Source: Dickeya aquatica
GTDB taxonomy: Bacteria; Pseudomonadota; Gammaproteobacteria; Enterobacterales; Enterobacteriaceae
Direction: 5' to 3'
Length of the DNA: 64,000 nucleotides
Assembly (NCBI RefSeq): GCF_900095885.1
Contig: NZ_LT615367.1
Coordinates: 62,001-126,000, forward strand
A program made the translations under genes and the position numbers. The notes beneath the pieces are model-generated. The model saw only the letters and a list, made by a program, of their open reading frames with translations, did no database searches and was not told the origin of the DNA. Below are positions 8,667 to 16,749 of the stretch, piece after piece (the first letter of the stretch is position 1; the number at the start of each line of letters is the position of its first letter).

Positions 8667-10055
8667 ATGAACGATATAATGCATTTCTCTTCTTGTGCTA
8701 AAAACAATGCCAGCTCAAGCCTGAATAAGGGTGTGACTAATTTACTCAATGCTTCATTGCAGAGCGACTTCCACCGGGAAGTGCGACATTATCTCATGCG
8801 CTACCCCGAGACAAAACATGTTGATATTTATCTGAATGACGTTAATGGTATTTTCAGAGGTAAAAGAATATCGGTTGACGCTCTGCTGGCTGTCGCAAAT
8901 GGATGTTATTTCCCTCAATCAATCTATGCCATGAATGGTGATGGTCATGTTGTCTGTCATGATCCCGTTTTTTCCGATGAACCAGATAGATTATGCCTGC
9001 CGGTTATAGGTACATTGCGCCCCTGCGCATATGGCTCGAAAGATAATGCACAGCTTCTTTTATCCATGAGAGATGCCAAAGGTGATTTATATTCTCTTGA
9101 GCCAAGAGCAATTCTTGAAAAAATCGTGGGGAAGTTACAGCGTTATGGTTTCTACCCTGTCATTGCCCCGGAAATTGAGTTTTATTTAATCGATAAACAG
9201 AGCCCGGCAAGGCCCCAATTAGGTTGCTTTCATATGGCGGTGCCCTCCAGACATGGGCCATTTATCGAGAAACTGGAAAATATTGCTGAAGAACAGCACA
9301 TTGCGCTCGCCGGGATCGTGAGTGAAGCAGAGCCAGGGCAGTATGAGCTCAATTTGCCTCACTCTCACCATGTTGTTGATATCTGTGAGCGAGTATTAGC
9401 ATTACGCCGGCTTACCGGTATCGTGGCGAGTGAGTTTGGGTATCAAGCAAATTTTATGGCCAAACCTTTTTCACACGTTTCAGGAAGTGGCCTGCATTTT
9501 CATATTAGCTTGAATGATGCTCAGGGGAATAATGTTTTTAATTCTCAAAATAATAAATTAAATACCATTATGAAACGCGGTATTGCCGGGTTGTTAAATA
9601 TGATGCCTGCGTCAATGGCGATCGTTGCTCCGCATGTAAACTCTTTCAGGCGAATACGTAAAAACTTAAATGAGCCTATTTTTAACTCGTGGGGATATAA
9701 TAATCGACGTGCCGCGCTACGTATTCCGTGCTCTGACAGTAATAGCCGTCGTATCGAATATCGGCTGGCGGGGGCCGATGCAAACCCTTATTTAGTGATG
9801 GCAACGATCCTTAGCGGAATTCTCTATGGGCTGGAAAATATGCCAGAGGACTCACTGAATGAGGCGATGATGGTAATTCCTGATTTGCCTTTATTTCAGC
9901 AACACGCGATTGAGGTATTTGAGCAAAATTCTTACCTGACAAAAAGCCTGGGAGATGAATTTTCTCGCCAGTGGGTCTGCTGTAAGCGTTCTGAGCTTGA
10001 TGCCTTTGAAAGAAAAGTCACACAGGAAGAAAGCGCGATGTTCTTTGAAAACTGA
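8667..10055 (+). CDS. Glutamine synthetase family protein, PuuA-like (gamma-glutamylpolyamine synthetase type)
   Basis: 462-residue enzyme resembling E. coli PuuA (472 residues), which ligates glutamate to putrescine using ATP. Matching features include an N-terminal beta-grasp part (RYPETKHVDIYLNDVNGIFRGKRI) and the catalytic-core motifs GSGLHFHISL, NSFRRI, NRRAALRIPCSDS and RRIEYRLAGADANPYL. The usual type-I adenylylation tyrosine region is absent. No other puu genes adjoin it; the next gene is a GntR regulator. Codon use is clearly more AT-rich than its neighbours (many AAT, TTA, ATA), suggesting acquisition by transfer. Substrate is inferred only from family resemblance; ligation to another amine is possible. 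Confidence 0.8.
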   Translation: MNDIMHFSSCAKNNASSSLNKGVTNLLNASLQSDFHREVRHYLMRYPETKHVDIYLNDVNGIFRGKRISVDALLAVANGCYFPQSIYAMNGDGHVVCHDPVFSDEPDRLCLPVIGTLRPCAYGSKDNAQLLLSMRDAKGDLYSLEPRAILEKIVGKLQRYGFYPVIAPEIEFYLIDKQSPARPQLGCFHMAVPSRHGPFIEKLENIAEEQHIALAGIVSEAEPGQYELNLPHSHHVVDICERVLALRRLTGIVASEFGYQANFMAKPFSHVSGSGLHFHISLNDAQGNNVFNSQNNKLNTIMKRGIAGLLNMMPASMAIVAPHVNSFRRIRKNLNEPIFNSWGYNNRRAALRIPCSDSNSRRIEYRLAGADANPYLVMATILSGILYGLENMPEDSLNEAMMVIPDLPLFQQHAIEVFEQNSYLTKSLGDEFSRQWVCCKRSELDAFERKVTQEESAMFFEN

Positions 10056-10195
10056 TGCGATACGCCCTATACGATGATGGCAGAGGCCCGCAGGGACGGA
10101 GCATGAGGAAGAGATGCCACCGTTAGCTATGGTAAGCTGCGCGTTGTGATTTTATCGCTTCTCGTGGAAAACGGCTGACAGGGGCCTGAGGGGAT

Positions 10196-10900
10196 ATGGT
10201 GCTACCCACACTAAAAGTTGAGCGGTTATATCGGCAAATCTCTAATTTGTTGATTAGCTGCATTAAAAACGGGCAGTTTGCTGCCGGGCAGTTGCTGCCC
10301 TCAGAGCGTGAGCTGGCAAAACAGCTGGGCGTCAGTCGCTCATCAATTCGTGAGGCGTTGATTGCGCTGGAGATAACCGGTTGGGTGGAGATTCGCACCG
10401 GTAATGGGATTTACGTTAACGACCCGCTGCCCGATGTGCCTGGTGCCGCGCTGCCGGAAGACGAGTTCAGCCTGCGGGCATTTATTCAGGCGCGTCAGGT
10501 GTATGAGTCAATGATGGCTGAACTGGCGGCGGTGCATGCCACGGACGAGCAACGCGCAGCGCTCTCCGAGCTTGCTCAGGCATTGAGTCAACTGCACGTT
10601 AACGATGCGCAGTTTCTGCATGAAGATAAACGCTTTCATCTGTTGATTAGCGAAATGTCTGGCAATGAGGTATTGCAGGACATGATGGAATACCTGTGGA
10701 ACAAGCGCCAGAGTAGCCGGTTTATGCGGCTGGAAACGCTCTATGCCGACCCCGATATTCCCCACATTATGAATCAGGATCATACCGAGATAGCCGCCGC
10801 CATTTTAGCGCGCGATCCGGCGCGGGCGCGCCAGAGTATGATGCAGCATCTGCAACATGTTTATGATCATTTGTTTAGCGATGACGACGCCGCCAATTAA
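10196..10900 (+). CDS. GntR/FadR-family transcriptional regulator (FCD domain)
   Basis: 234 residues. The N-terminal winged helix (about 8-75) carries LLPSERELAKQLGVSRSSIREALIAL. A C-terminal all-helical FCD ligand domain (about 85-225) follows. It is related to the ExuR/UxuR group but not close enough to assign. It starts 140 bases after the glutamine-synthetase-like gene in the same direction and within 2 kb of uxuA, so regulation of either is possible. The start lies just after a GAGGGG stretch. Confidence 0.85.
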   Translation: MVLPTLKVERLYRQISNLLISCIKNGQFAAGQLLPSERELAKQLGVSRSSIREALIALEITGWVEIRTGNGIYVNDPLPDVPGAALPEDEFSLRAFIQARQVYESMMAELAAVHATDEQRAALSELAQALSQLHVNDAQFLHEDKRFHLLISEMSGNEVLQDMMEYLWNKRQSSRFMRLETLYADPDIPHIMNQDHTEIAAAILARDPARARQSMMQHLQHVYDHLFSDDDAAN

Positions 10901-10972
10901 GCCTCGCCCGGAAATAAAAACACCCCGGGGGGACACAGGCACCGGGGTTGAGGGTCATGCTGTTATGCGCGG

Positions 10973-11230
10973 TTATTTGTAGATAACGGCGTTGCCGTGC
11001 AGGGTATCGTCGCCGCCAGCGTAGGTGATGGTATAAGCAGACGCGCCTGCTGCACGGGCTTTCTCTGCCAGTTTATCCTGCAACGTGCTCAGGCTGTTGG
11101 CAGTCGCGGACACCGCGCCGATTTTTTCCAGCTGCTGTGCCTGCGCGTAGTTAACACTCTGCGCGGCGAATGAACCAAATGACAGGGTGGTCAGTACAGC
11201 GGCGATCGCCAGGGTTTTGACGTTTTTCAT
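10973..11230 (-). CDS. YhcN/BhsA/McbA family small periplasmic protein (DUF1471)
   Basis: 85-residue secreted protein. Signal peptide MKNVKTLAIAAVLTTLSFGSFA is cleaved after A, and the mature part has the DUF1471 pattern with the usual YTITYAGGDDTLHGNAVIYK-like end. E. coli relatives (YhcN, BhsA, McbA, YahO) are stress-induced periplasmic or biofilm-linked proteins. Several paralogs exist in these bacteria, so no symbol is given. Monocistronic. Confidence 0.88.
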   Translation of the reverse strand: MKNVKTLAIAAVLTTLSFGSFAAQSVNYAQAQQLEKIGAVSATANSLSTLQDKLAEKARAAGASAYTITYAGGDDTLHGNAVIYK

Positions 11231-11462
11231 CTCTCTTTCCTTTTTCGATAATCGTGTTGAAAGGCGTTTGTCCTTTCGATGACGCCAAGGTTACGCCTCA
11301 CAGACCTGCGTGGAAAACGGAGGTTGTTGACGATATCTTTCTATTTTTTTGATGGAAAATACAGTCAGGGTTTGCAATCAATACAATGATTTTTATTGGT
11401 TTTGTTGTTTTTTGTGGGTTTTTTTATGATATGCCGGGTTAAGTAATTAAGGTGGTAAATTT

Positions 11463-12749
11463 GTGACAAATGAAGACAGGCAGGTAACATTTGATGCTTC
11501 ATCACATCAGTTAACCAATATAAATATCTGGACATGTGACGGCAAGTGGTTGATTTACGATGTTCGCCCTCACGGTTCTTCATTCACTGGCTTGACGATT
11601 GAACGGGTGCAGGTGGATACCGGCCAGCGTGAAGTGATTTACCGTGCCACACAAGGTGCCCACGTCGGTGTGGCGACAGGTAGCCCAACCTTGCCGCAGC
11701 GCTATGTATTTATTCATGGCCCGGAACAACCTGATGAGCACTGGCAATATGATTTCCACCATCGCCGTGGCGTGGTGGTTGCGGATGAGAACCGCACGCG
11801 GGCAACGACGCTGGATGCCTGCGTGTTGACGCCCCCTTATCTTGCCGGTGCGTTGCGCGGCGGCAGCCATGTGCATGTTTTCAGCGCTGATGGCAGCCGA
11901 CTCAGTTTTACCTATAACGACCATGTGCTGCACGCGCGCGATCCCGCGCTGGATTTGCGCAATGTCGGGGTCGCCGTGCCGTTACATCCGGTCGTCGCTC
12001 CGCACCGCCATCCCCGCGAGCATGATGGTAGCCACTTTTGCGTTTTGGTCAGCGAGACAACGCCTCACCCTCGCCCCGGCAGCGATGAGATTAACCGCGC
12101 TTACGAAGAGGGGTGGGTTGGCAATCAAGGCTACTTACGTGCGGATGGTCAACGTCAACGCTGGGCGCTGGCTTTTATCGGCGACACCTGCTCGGCGCGC
12201 GGGGAGCGGGTGGCAGACGTGTTTATTGTTGATTTACCCGAACAAATGCAGGCTTATGCCGTTTCTGGTGTGCATCCCTTGGGTGGCAGTGACAGCGCCT
12301 TGCCTGCGCCACCGGCAGGTGTACGCCAACGCCGCCTGACGTTCACCGCCGATAGACCTTATCCGGGGCTGGTGAATCAGCCTCGTCACTGGTTACGTGC
12401 TTCGCCGGATGGCGGCGAAATCGCGTTTTTAATGAAAGATGATAACGCCGTGGTGCAACTGTGGACGGTGTCGCCAAATGGCGGCGCGCCACGGCAGGTC
12501 ACGCACGCAGACTGGCCGATACAGTCTGCGTTTAGCTGGCATCCAGACGGGCAGTACCTGGCGTTTATCTGTGATAACAGCGTGATGGTGTGCGAAGTTG
12601 CGACCGGTCGCCTGATTCGCCAGACCGTGCGTAGCGACATGCCGCCAGAAGGCGATGCCGTGGTGTTTTCACCTGATGGCCGACGTATTGCCTATCTACG
12701 CAATATCGGGGGCGTGAATCAGATTTTCGTGGTGACGCTGGCCGTTTAG
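11463..12749 (+). CDS. yidR: YidR, DUF3748 beta-propeller protein
   Basis: 428 residues, family DUF3748, predicted TolB-like beta-propeller with repeated blades (HWLRASPDGGEIAFLMKD, FSWHPDGQYLAFIC, VVFSPDGRRIAYLRN). No signal peptide is seen. The start is GTG at 11463, with AAGGTGG 8 bases upstream. Function unknown; the fold resembles oligogalacturonate lyase and TolB, but I see no catalytic histidine cluster I can assign. The order yidR-yidQ-ibpA-ibpB is as in E. coli. Confidence 0.88.
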   Translation: MTNEDRQVTFDASSHQLTNINIWTCDGKWLIYDVRPHGSSFTGLTIERVQVDTGQREVIYRATQGAHVGVATGSPTLPQRYVFIHGPEQPDEHWQYDFHHRRGVVVADENRTRATTLDACVLTPPYLAGALRGGSHVHVFSADGSRLSFTYNDHVLHARDPALDLRNVGVAVPLHPVVAPHRHPREHDGSHFCVLVSETTPHPRPGSDEINRAYEEGWVGNQGYLRADGQRQRWALAFIGDTCSARGERVADVFIVDLPEQMQAYAVSGVHPLGGSDSALPAPPAGVRQRRLTFTADRPYPGLVNQPRHWLRASPDGGEIAFLMKDDNAVVQLWTVSPNGGAPRQVTHADWPIQSAFSWHPDGQYLAFICDNSVMVCEVATGRLIRQTVRSDMPPEGDAVVFSPDGRRIAYLRNIGGVNQIFVVTLAV

Positions 12750-12799
12750 CCGGAGCGGCTTTTCTTTGCGCCTGCCACGTCAGGGGCTGTGATTCCCTG

Positions 12800-13174
12800 T
12801 CAGTGGCTGGCCGTGTTGGGCGTGACCGGTATTTGAGTCGGTAAGATAGGCGGGTTGGGCTGTTTGCGGCGTTCATACTCCTCAAGCCTGTCACGCGCCG
12901 AGGTGCTGTGCTGGTCGCTGTGGCTGCGGTAGGCATCATAAGGCAGCAACAGGGTATCGAGCGTGGCGGAAAACGGCACATCCAGCACCACCATCGGCAT
13001 CATCGCCCAACTGGTGTTGTCATCTTTTAGCGTGGCGACGCTCGCCTTTGTACCGGAGTAGTAACCCTGTTCACCACCGGAGTGGGTCATTACGCTTGAG
13101 CAACCGCCACACGTCACCAACATTCCCCCGCATAGAATGAATGATAGTGAGGTCTTTTTCAGTATGGTCATCAT
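12800..13174 (-). CDS. yidQ: YidQ, predicted outer-membrane lipoprotein (DUF1375 type)
   Basis: About 124 residues. A short basic N-terminus and hydrophobic segment end at a lipobox-like LVTCGGC-SSVM, and the conserved body TLDTLLLPYDAYRSHS matches E. coli YidQ. The start is one of two adjacent ATGs (13174 or 13171) behind AAGGT; the longer open frame to 13285 has no family resemblance. Function unknown. Convergent with yidR and divergent from ibpA. Confidence 0.85.
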   Translation of the reverse strand: MMTILKKTSLSFILCGGMLVTCGGCSSVMTHSGGEQGYYSGTKASVATLKDDNTSWAMMPMVVLDVPFSATLDTLLLPYDAYRSHSDQHSTSARDRLEEYERRKQPNPPILPTQIPVTPNTASH

Positions 13175-13335
13175 GTTACCTTGAGAAAGCGTCCCGGTTA
13201 CGTGGTTGACGGCGGTGTTCTCGCACAGCGAATTCGCCAAGCGTTTCACATGTTTTAGCAAAATGTGCTCGCTGTCCAGTAGCAACGTGTGATTCTGCCC
13301 AATGTGCGGAAAGAATCAGAAATTTTTGTTAGCGC

Positions 13336-13364
13336 TGTTGAAAAACGCCGAGCCGACACCAGAT
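13336..13364 (+). promoter_or_regulatory. Candidate sigma-32 promoter for ibpA
   Basis: TGTTGAAA at 13336-13343, a 13-base spacer, then CACCAGAT at 13357-13364, compared with CTTGAAA-N(11-16)-CCCCATNT. It is placed about 145 bases before the ibpA start, leaving a long structured leader, as in other ibpA genes. Confidence 0.6.
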
Positions 13365-13482
13365 AGATAACAGACCCGCAGAGATACGCCGACAGGGTAT
13401 CGCGTCGTGAGGCAAACCCGATGTTTGACTCATGCTGTTGTGGTCAGGAGCCCGTCCGTTAAGGAGGGCAATCATGGTGAGA

Positions 13483-13508
13483 CCTCGCTGCACGTTAGGA
13501 GGCAGTTT
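13483..13508 (+). promoter_or_regulatory. ROSE-type RNA thermometer in the ibpA leader
   Basis: The ribosome binding site AGGAGG (13497-13502) can pair with CCTCGCT (13483-13489) across a 7-base loop. One G stays unpaired opposite the site: this is the UYGCU motif that defines ROSE elements. A second hairpin lies just upstream (GCCCGTCC/GGAGGGC, about 13450-13469). Melting at heat-shock temperature would free the ribosome binding site. Confidence 0.8.
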
Positions 13509-13922
13509 ATGCGTAACCCCGATTTTTCCCCGCTGTACCGTTCTGCAATTGGTTTTGACCGCCTGTTTAATCTGCTGGAAGCCGGCCAGAGCCAGGGTAA
13601 TGGCGGATATCCTCCTTATAACGTTGAATTGGTTGATGAAAACCAATACCGCATTGCCATTGCCGTTGCCGGGTTTGCCGAGAATGAGCTGGAAATCACG
13701 GCTCACGACAATATGTTGATTGTCAAAGGTGCGCACAGCGGCGAAGCCAGCGTGCGTAATTATCTCTATCAGGGCATTGCCGAGCGCAATTTCGAACGCA
13801 AGTTTCAACTGGCCGAACACATTCAAATTAAAGGGGCCAATCTGGAAAACGGGCTGCTGTTTATCGATTTGCAGCGGATCATTCCAGAAACCCTCAAACC
13901 GCGCCGTATCGAAATCAAATAA
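13509..13922 (+). CDS. ibpA: IbpA small heat-shock protein
   Basis: 137-residue cytosolic holdase that coats aggregating proteins for refolding by DnaK-ClpB. Same length as E. coli IbpA. Alpha-crystallin domain at about 35-125, including [20 protein letters not shown] and [19 protein letters not shown], and a C-terminal RRIEIK tail holding the I-x-I anchoring motif. The start at 13509 is set by AGGAGG 6 bases upstream; the frame extends upstream without family similarity. The ibpB gene follows after 140 bases. Confidence 0.97.
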   Translation: MRNPDFSPLYRSAIGFDRLFNLLEAGQSQGNGGYPPYNVELVDENQYRIAIAVAGFAENELEITAHDNMLIVKGAHSGEASVRNYLYQGIAERNFERKFQLAEHIQIKGANLENGLLFIDLQRIIPETLKPRRIEIK

Positions 13923-14036
13923 CCGCAGGCCTCTTTTCAGGCTTTGATGTTTGACGTGCAACCGGGCCGATAGCCGGGTTGCCTGGGTATCCGTTCGCCA
14001 TTTGGGAACGCTTCGGCCCTGGCCGAAAACCGTTAT

Positions 14037-14062
14037 CTCGCTTCACAGAAGGAGTTTCTATC
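14037..14062 (+). promoter_or_regulatory. ROSE-like RNA thermometer in front of ibpB
   Basis: The ribosome binding site AAGGAG (14049-14054) pairs with CTCGCTT (14037-14043) across a 5-base loop CACAG. One G is bulged within TCGCT, the same UYGCU signature seen at ibpA. The pairing covers the whole ribosome binding site. Confidence 0.72.
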
Positions 14063-14500
14063 ATGCGTAATTACGATTTATCCCCGCTGTTGCGTCAGTG
14101 GATTGGTTTTGACAAGCTTGCCAGCAGTATGGGGAGTCAGGAAGCGGTTGAGTTTCCGCCCTACAACATCGAGAAAATCGATGACAACCACTACCGTATT
14201 ACGCTGGCGCTGGCCGGGTTTCGCCAGCCGGAGCTGGACATTGAGGTAGAAGGTCAGCGCCTGACCGTTAAAGGCACCCCGGAACTGGCAGAGAAAAAAG
14301 CGCAGTACCTGCATCAGGGGCTGGTGTTTAAACCCTTTTCACTGAGCTTTACGCTGGCAGAACACCTGCATGTGTCGCAGGCGCAGTTCCAGCATGGTTT
14401 GTTGCATATTGATCTGGTGCGTGAGGTGCCGCTGGCGCTGCAACCACAGCGCATCGCCATTGGCCGCCAGCCAGAAGAGGCCAATAACGCACCGTCATAA
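14063..14500 (+). CDS. ibpB: IbpB small heat-shock protein
   Basis: 145-residue partner of IbpA (E. coli IbpB is 142). It opens [19 protein letters not shown] and has the alpha-crystallin domain with [22 protein letters not shown]. The C-terminal QRIAI provides the I-x-I motif. The start at 14063 follows AAGGAG; longer in-frame sequence upstream is intergenic. IbpB makes IbpA-bound aggregates easier to refold. It is probably co-transcribed with ibpA and additionally controlled by its own thermometer. Confidence 0.97.
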   Translation: MRNYDLSPLLRQWIGFDKLASSMGSQEAVEFPPYNIEKIDDNHYRITLALAGFRQPELDIEVEGQRLTVKGTPELAEKKAQYLHQGLVFKPFSLSFTLAEHLHVSQAQFQHGLLHIDLVREVPLALQPQRIAIGRQPEEANNAPS

Positions 14501-14511
14501 TGTGTAAAACA

Positions 14512-14540
14512 GCGCCTGTGCCAGTGATATGGCCGGGCGC
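14512..14540 (+). terminator. Possible terminator after ibpB
   Basis: GCGC-CTGT-GCCA paired with TGGC-CGG-GCGC around a 6-base loop, 12 bases after the stop, followed only by GGTTTGTT. Weak T-tract. Confidence 0.4.
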
Positions 14541-14967
14541 GGTTTGTTAACATGTCGCGTGACCACGGCAGCGATAAGCCAGCAGCGAAATCGTGCTCTC
14601 ATTAGGGTGATTTGATAAGTCACCGGGTGATTATCGAATTGACCGTGGCGCATTTTCTGATGGATGAACCGCTATTTTGCAGCCATATCGGTCGGTTCAG
14701 CTCACGATCAAGACGATATGATAATGATTATTTCTTAAAGCTCATTGTACTCACCTCGCTATACTCAAATATTATTTAATACCCGCCGAAGTTATGTAAT
14801 AAATAATGTAATTAACATACTTTATCTTTAATGAATAATTATGTGCTTTGTGGTTAATTGTATGTTCGTTAAATGTTATTTGCAGGCATTAAGTTGATGG
14901 TGGAAGATTTTCTGAAATGCTGTTTTCTTTTTGAAAGGTAAATTATTAAACCTGTTTAGTAATTAAA
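14541..14967. other. AT-rich intergenic region downstream of ibpB
   Basis: About 430 bases with no reading frame worth calling. In E. coli yidE follows ibpB; it is absent here. A Fur-like half match lies at 14719-14733. The rest is AT-rich with many TTAAT/ATTAA stretches. Confidence 0.5.
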
Positions 14968-14996
14968 ATAACAATGATGCGTTTTGTTTTTATAAT
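14968..14996 (+). promoter_or_regulatory. Candidate sigma-70 promoter of a possible small RNA
   Basis: ATAACA (4 of 6 to TTGACA) at 14968-14973, a 17-base spacer and a perfect TATAAT at 14991-14996. Transcription would start near 15003, just upstream of an isolated terminator. Confidence 0.45.
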
Positions 14997-15002
14997 ACTA
15001 TT

Positions 15003-15079
15003 CCTTCGTTGATTACTTCACTTGATTTTGATGGGACGAGAAAAGCACCCTAGTCACTTTATTTTCTCGTCTTTTTTTT
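15003..15079 (+). ncRNA. Candidate small RNA or leader transcript
   Basis: About 77 bases between a good -10 box and a strong terminator, with no reading frame inside. The terminal hairpin is preceded by an unpaired U-rich stretch, and the T-run is long enough to resemble an Hfq-type 3' end. It could instead be a premature-termination leader of the DASS transporter gene that begins 150 bases later. Inference only. Confidence 0.35.
15035..15079 (+). terminator. Isolated Rho-independent terminator
   Basis: Perfect 10-bp stem GACGAGAAAA/TTTTCTCGTC with a 17-base loop and eight T. It lies more than 500 bases after ibpB and 150 bases before the next gene, so it ends no known gene. Confidence 0.85.
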
Positions 15080-15228
15080 ACTGTTGATGTTTTTATTATT
15101 AATTTTACTGAAGCTGCACCCGCTGTTTTTGCGATGATGAGATGAAGAAATAAAATAGATCCCCCACTCACGACACGGGCCCTCCGGTAAATAAGGCTGA
15201 TTTCGTTTTAATCTTGAGTGGTGTTGGT

Positions 15229-16641
15229 ATGTCTGCAAATAATGGCAGGTTAGTGAAGCTTTTTATTATCCTTGGTATTGCCGTTCTATTCTGGTTTATT
15301 CCCGTTCCTGAAGGAGTCAATGCTTCAGCATGGCATTTGTTGGCCATATTTGTGGCAACAGTGATTGGCCTGATCCTTTCTCCTTACCCTCTTGGTGCTA
15401 TCGCCATTTTCAGTATTACCGCCGTGGCCGCGCTGGGCTTGCTGCCCGTAAAAGAGGTGCTGGTCGGATTTAGCGACCCGACTATCTGGATGATTGCCTG
15501 TGCGTTCTTCATTTCGCGCAGTTTTATCAAAAGCGGTTTTGGCCGCCGTATTGGCTTTTTGTTTATCAGCAAATTGGGTAACAGCAGTCTTGGGCTGGCC
15601 TACGGCCTGGTGTTTACCGACCTGCTGTTTTCACCGGCGATGCCGTCTACGTCGGCGCGCTGTGGCGGCATTATTACACCGCTGTTTCGCTCGATTGCCG
15701 AAGCCTATGGCTCCACCCCGGAACAAGGCACCGAGCGCCGTATCGGGGCCTTTCTGGTGCAGACGATTTTTCAGTGTAACGCCATCACCTCCGCGATGTT
15801 TATGACCTCAATGGCGGGCAACCCGCTCATCAGCAAACTGGCAACCCAGTTCGGCGTGCATCTTAGCTGGACGGAATGGGCGCTGGCGACGCTGGTGCCG
15901 GGCGTATTGTCGCTGCTGGTTATTCCGCTGGTGTTGTATCGTTTTTATCCCCCTGAACTGAAGAAAACCCCGGAAATGCGCGAGCTGGCTAAAGTCCGTT
16001 TGCAGGAAATGGGGCCAATGAGCCGCAACGAGTGGATTGTGCTGGCGGTATTCCTCGGCCTGGTGGTGTTCTGGGTGTTGGGTGCATCGCTGAACATTGA
16101 TGCCACGCTGACGGCACTGGGCGGTTTGAGCGTGTTGCTGTTGACCCGCGCGCTGAGCTGGGAAGATGTCACCGGTGAGAAAGAAGCCTGGCATACCGTG
16201 GTGTGGTTTGCCGTGTTGATGATGCTGGCGACACAGCTCAATAAAATGGGGCTCATCGCCTGGCTTGGCGGCATGGCCGGCCATGCCGTTACCGGGATGC
16301 ACTGGCTGCCGATGATTGGTCTGCTGCTGCTGGTCTACTACTACAGCCACTACTTTATGGCCAGTGCTGTGGCGCACATTAGCGCCATGTATGCCATCTT
16401 TGTTTCTATCGCCATCGCCGCCGGTGCACCGCCGGTATTAACCGTTCTGGCGTTCGCCGCATTCAGTAACCTGTTTATGGCAACGACCCATTACTCCGGC
16501 GGCCCGGCCCCGATTATGTTTGGCTGTGGTTATTTGCCATTAGGCACCTGGTGGCGGATAGGTTTTCTGGTGGGTCTGGTGGTCATCCCTATCTGGCTGG
16601 GTATTGGTAGCCTGTGGTGGAAGATTTTGGGGATGTGGTAA
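15229..16641 (+). CDS. DASS-family anion transporter (dicarboxylate/tricarboxylate:sodium symporter type)
   Basis: 470-residue membrane protein with about 11-12 hydrophobic segments, resembling E. coli YbhI and CitT and the plastid 2-oxoglutarate/malate translocator. Family features include the LVFTDLLFSPAMPSTSARCGG region (an SNT-like anion-binding hairpin; here S-T-S) and ATTHYSGGPAPIMFGCGYLP near the C-terminus, followed by a WW-rich end. I chose ATG 15229; an in-frame TTG at 15214 would add five residues. It lies immediately upstream of a Dcu-type sensor pair, which suggests a C4-dicarboxylate or related acid as substrate. Confidence 0.85.
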   Translation: MSANNGRLVKLFIILGIAVLFWFIPVPEGVNASAWHLLAIFVATVIGLILSPYPLGAIAIFSITAVAALGLLPVKEVLVGFSDPTIWMIACAFFISRSFIKSGFGRRIGFLFISKLGNSSLGLAYGLVFTDLLFSPAMPSTSARCGGIITPLFRSIAEAYGSTPEQGTERRIGAFLVQTIFQCNAITSAMFMTSMAGNPLISKLATQFGVHLSWTEWALATLVPGVLSLLVIPLVLYRFYPPELKKTPEMRELAKVRLQEMGPMSRNEWIVLAVFLGLVVFWVLGASLNIDATLTALGGLSVLLLTRALSWEDVTGEKEAWHTVVWFAVLMMLATQLNKMGLIAWLGGMAGHAVTGMHWLPMIGLLLLVYYYSHYFMASAVAHISAMYAIFVSIAIAAGAPPVLTVLAFAAFSNLFMATTHYSGGPAPIMFGCGYLPLGTWWRIGFLVGLVVIPIWLGIGSLWWKILGMW

Positions 16642-16654
16642 CGTCCGCTGCTGT

Positions 16655-16692
16655 AACAACGCCGCCGCCTGTAGAAGGGCGGCGGCGTTGTT
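16655..16692 (+). terminator. Terminator after the DASS transporter gene
   Basis: 15-bp perfect stem AACAACGCCGCCGCC/GGCGGCGGCGTTGTT with an 8-base loop, beginning 14 bases after the stop. There is hardly any T-tract beyond the stem, so some read-through into the sensor kinase gene is possible. Confidence 0.75.
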
Positions 16693-16749
16693 ATTAGCGG
16701 GTGGGAAATGGCGCAGAAACCGCATGAACAGGTTAAGATAACAGGATAG

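Noticed and set aside
14719..14733. Fur-box-like TGATAAT-G-ATTATTT
   Set aside because: Second half matches only 5 of 7 and no iron gene is near; likely chance in AT-rich DNA.
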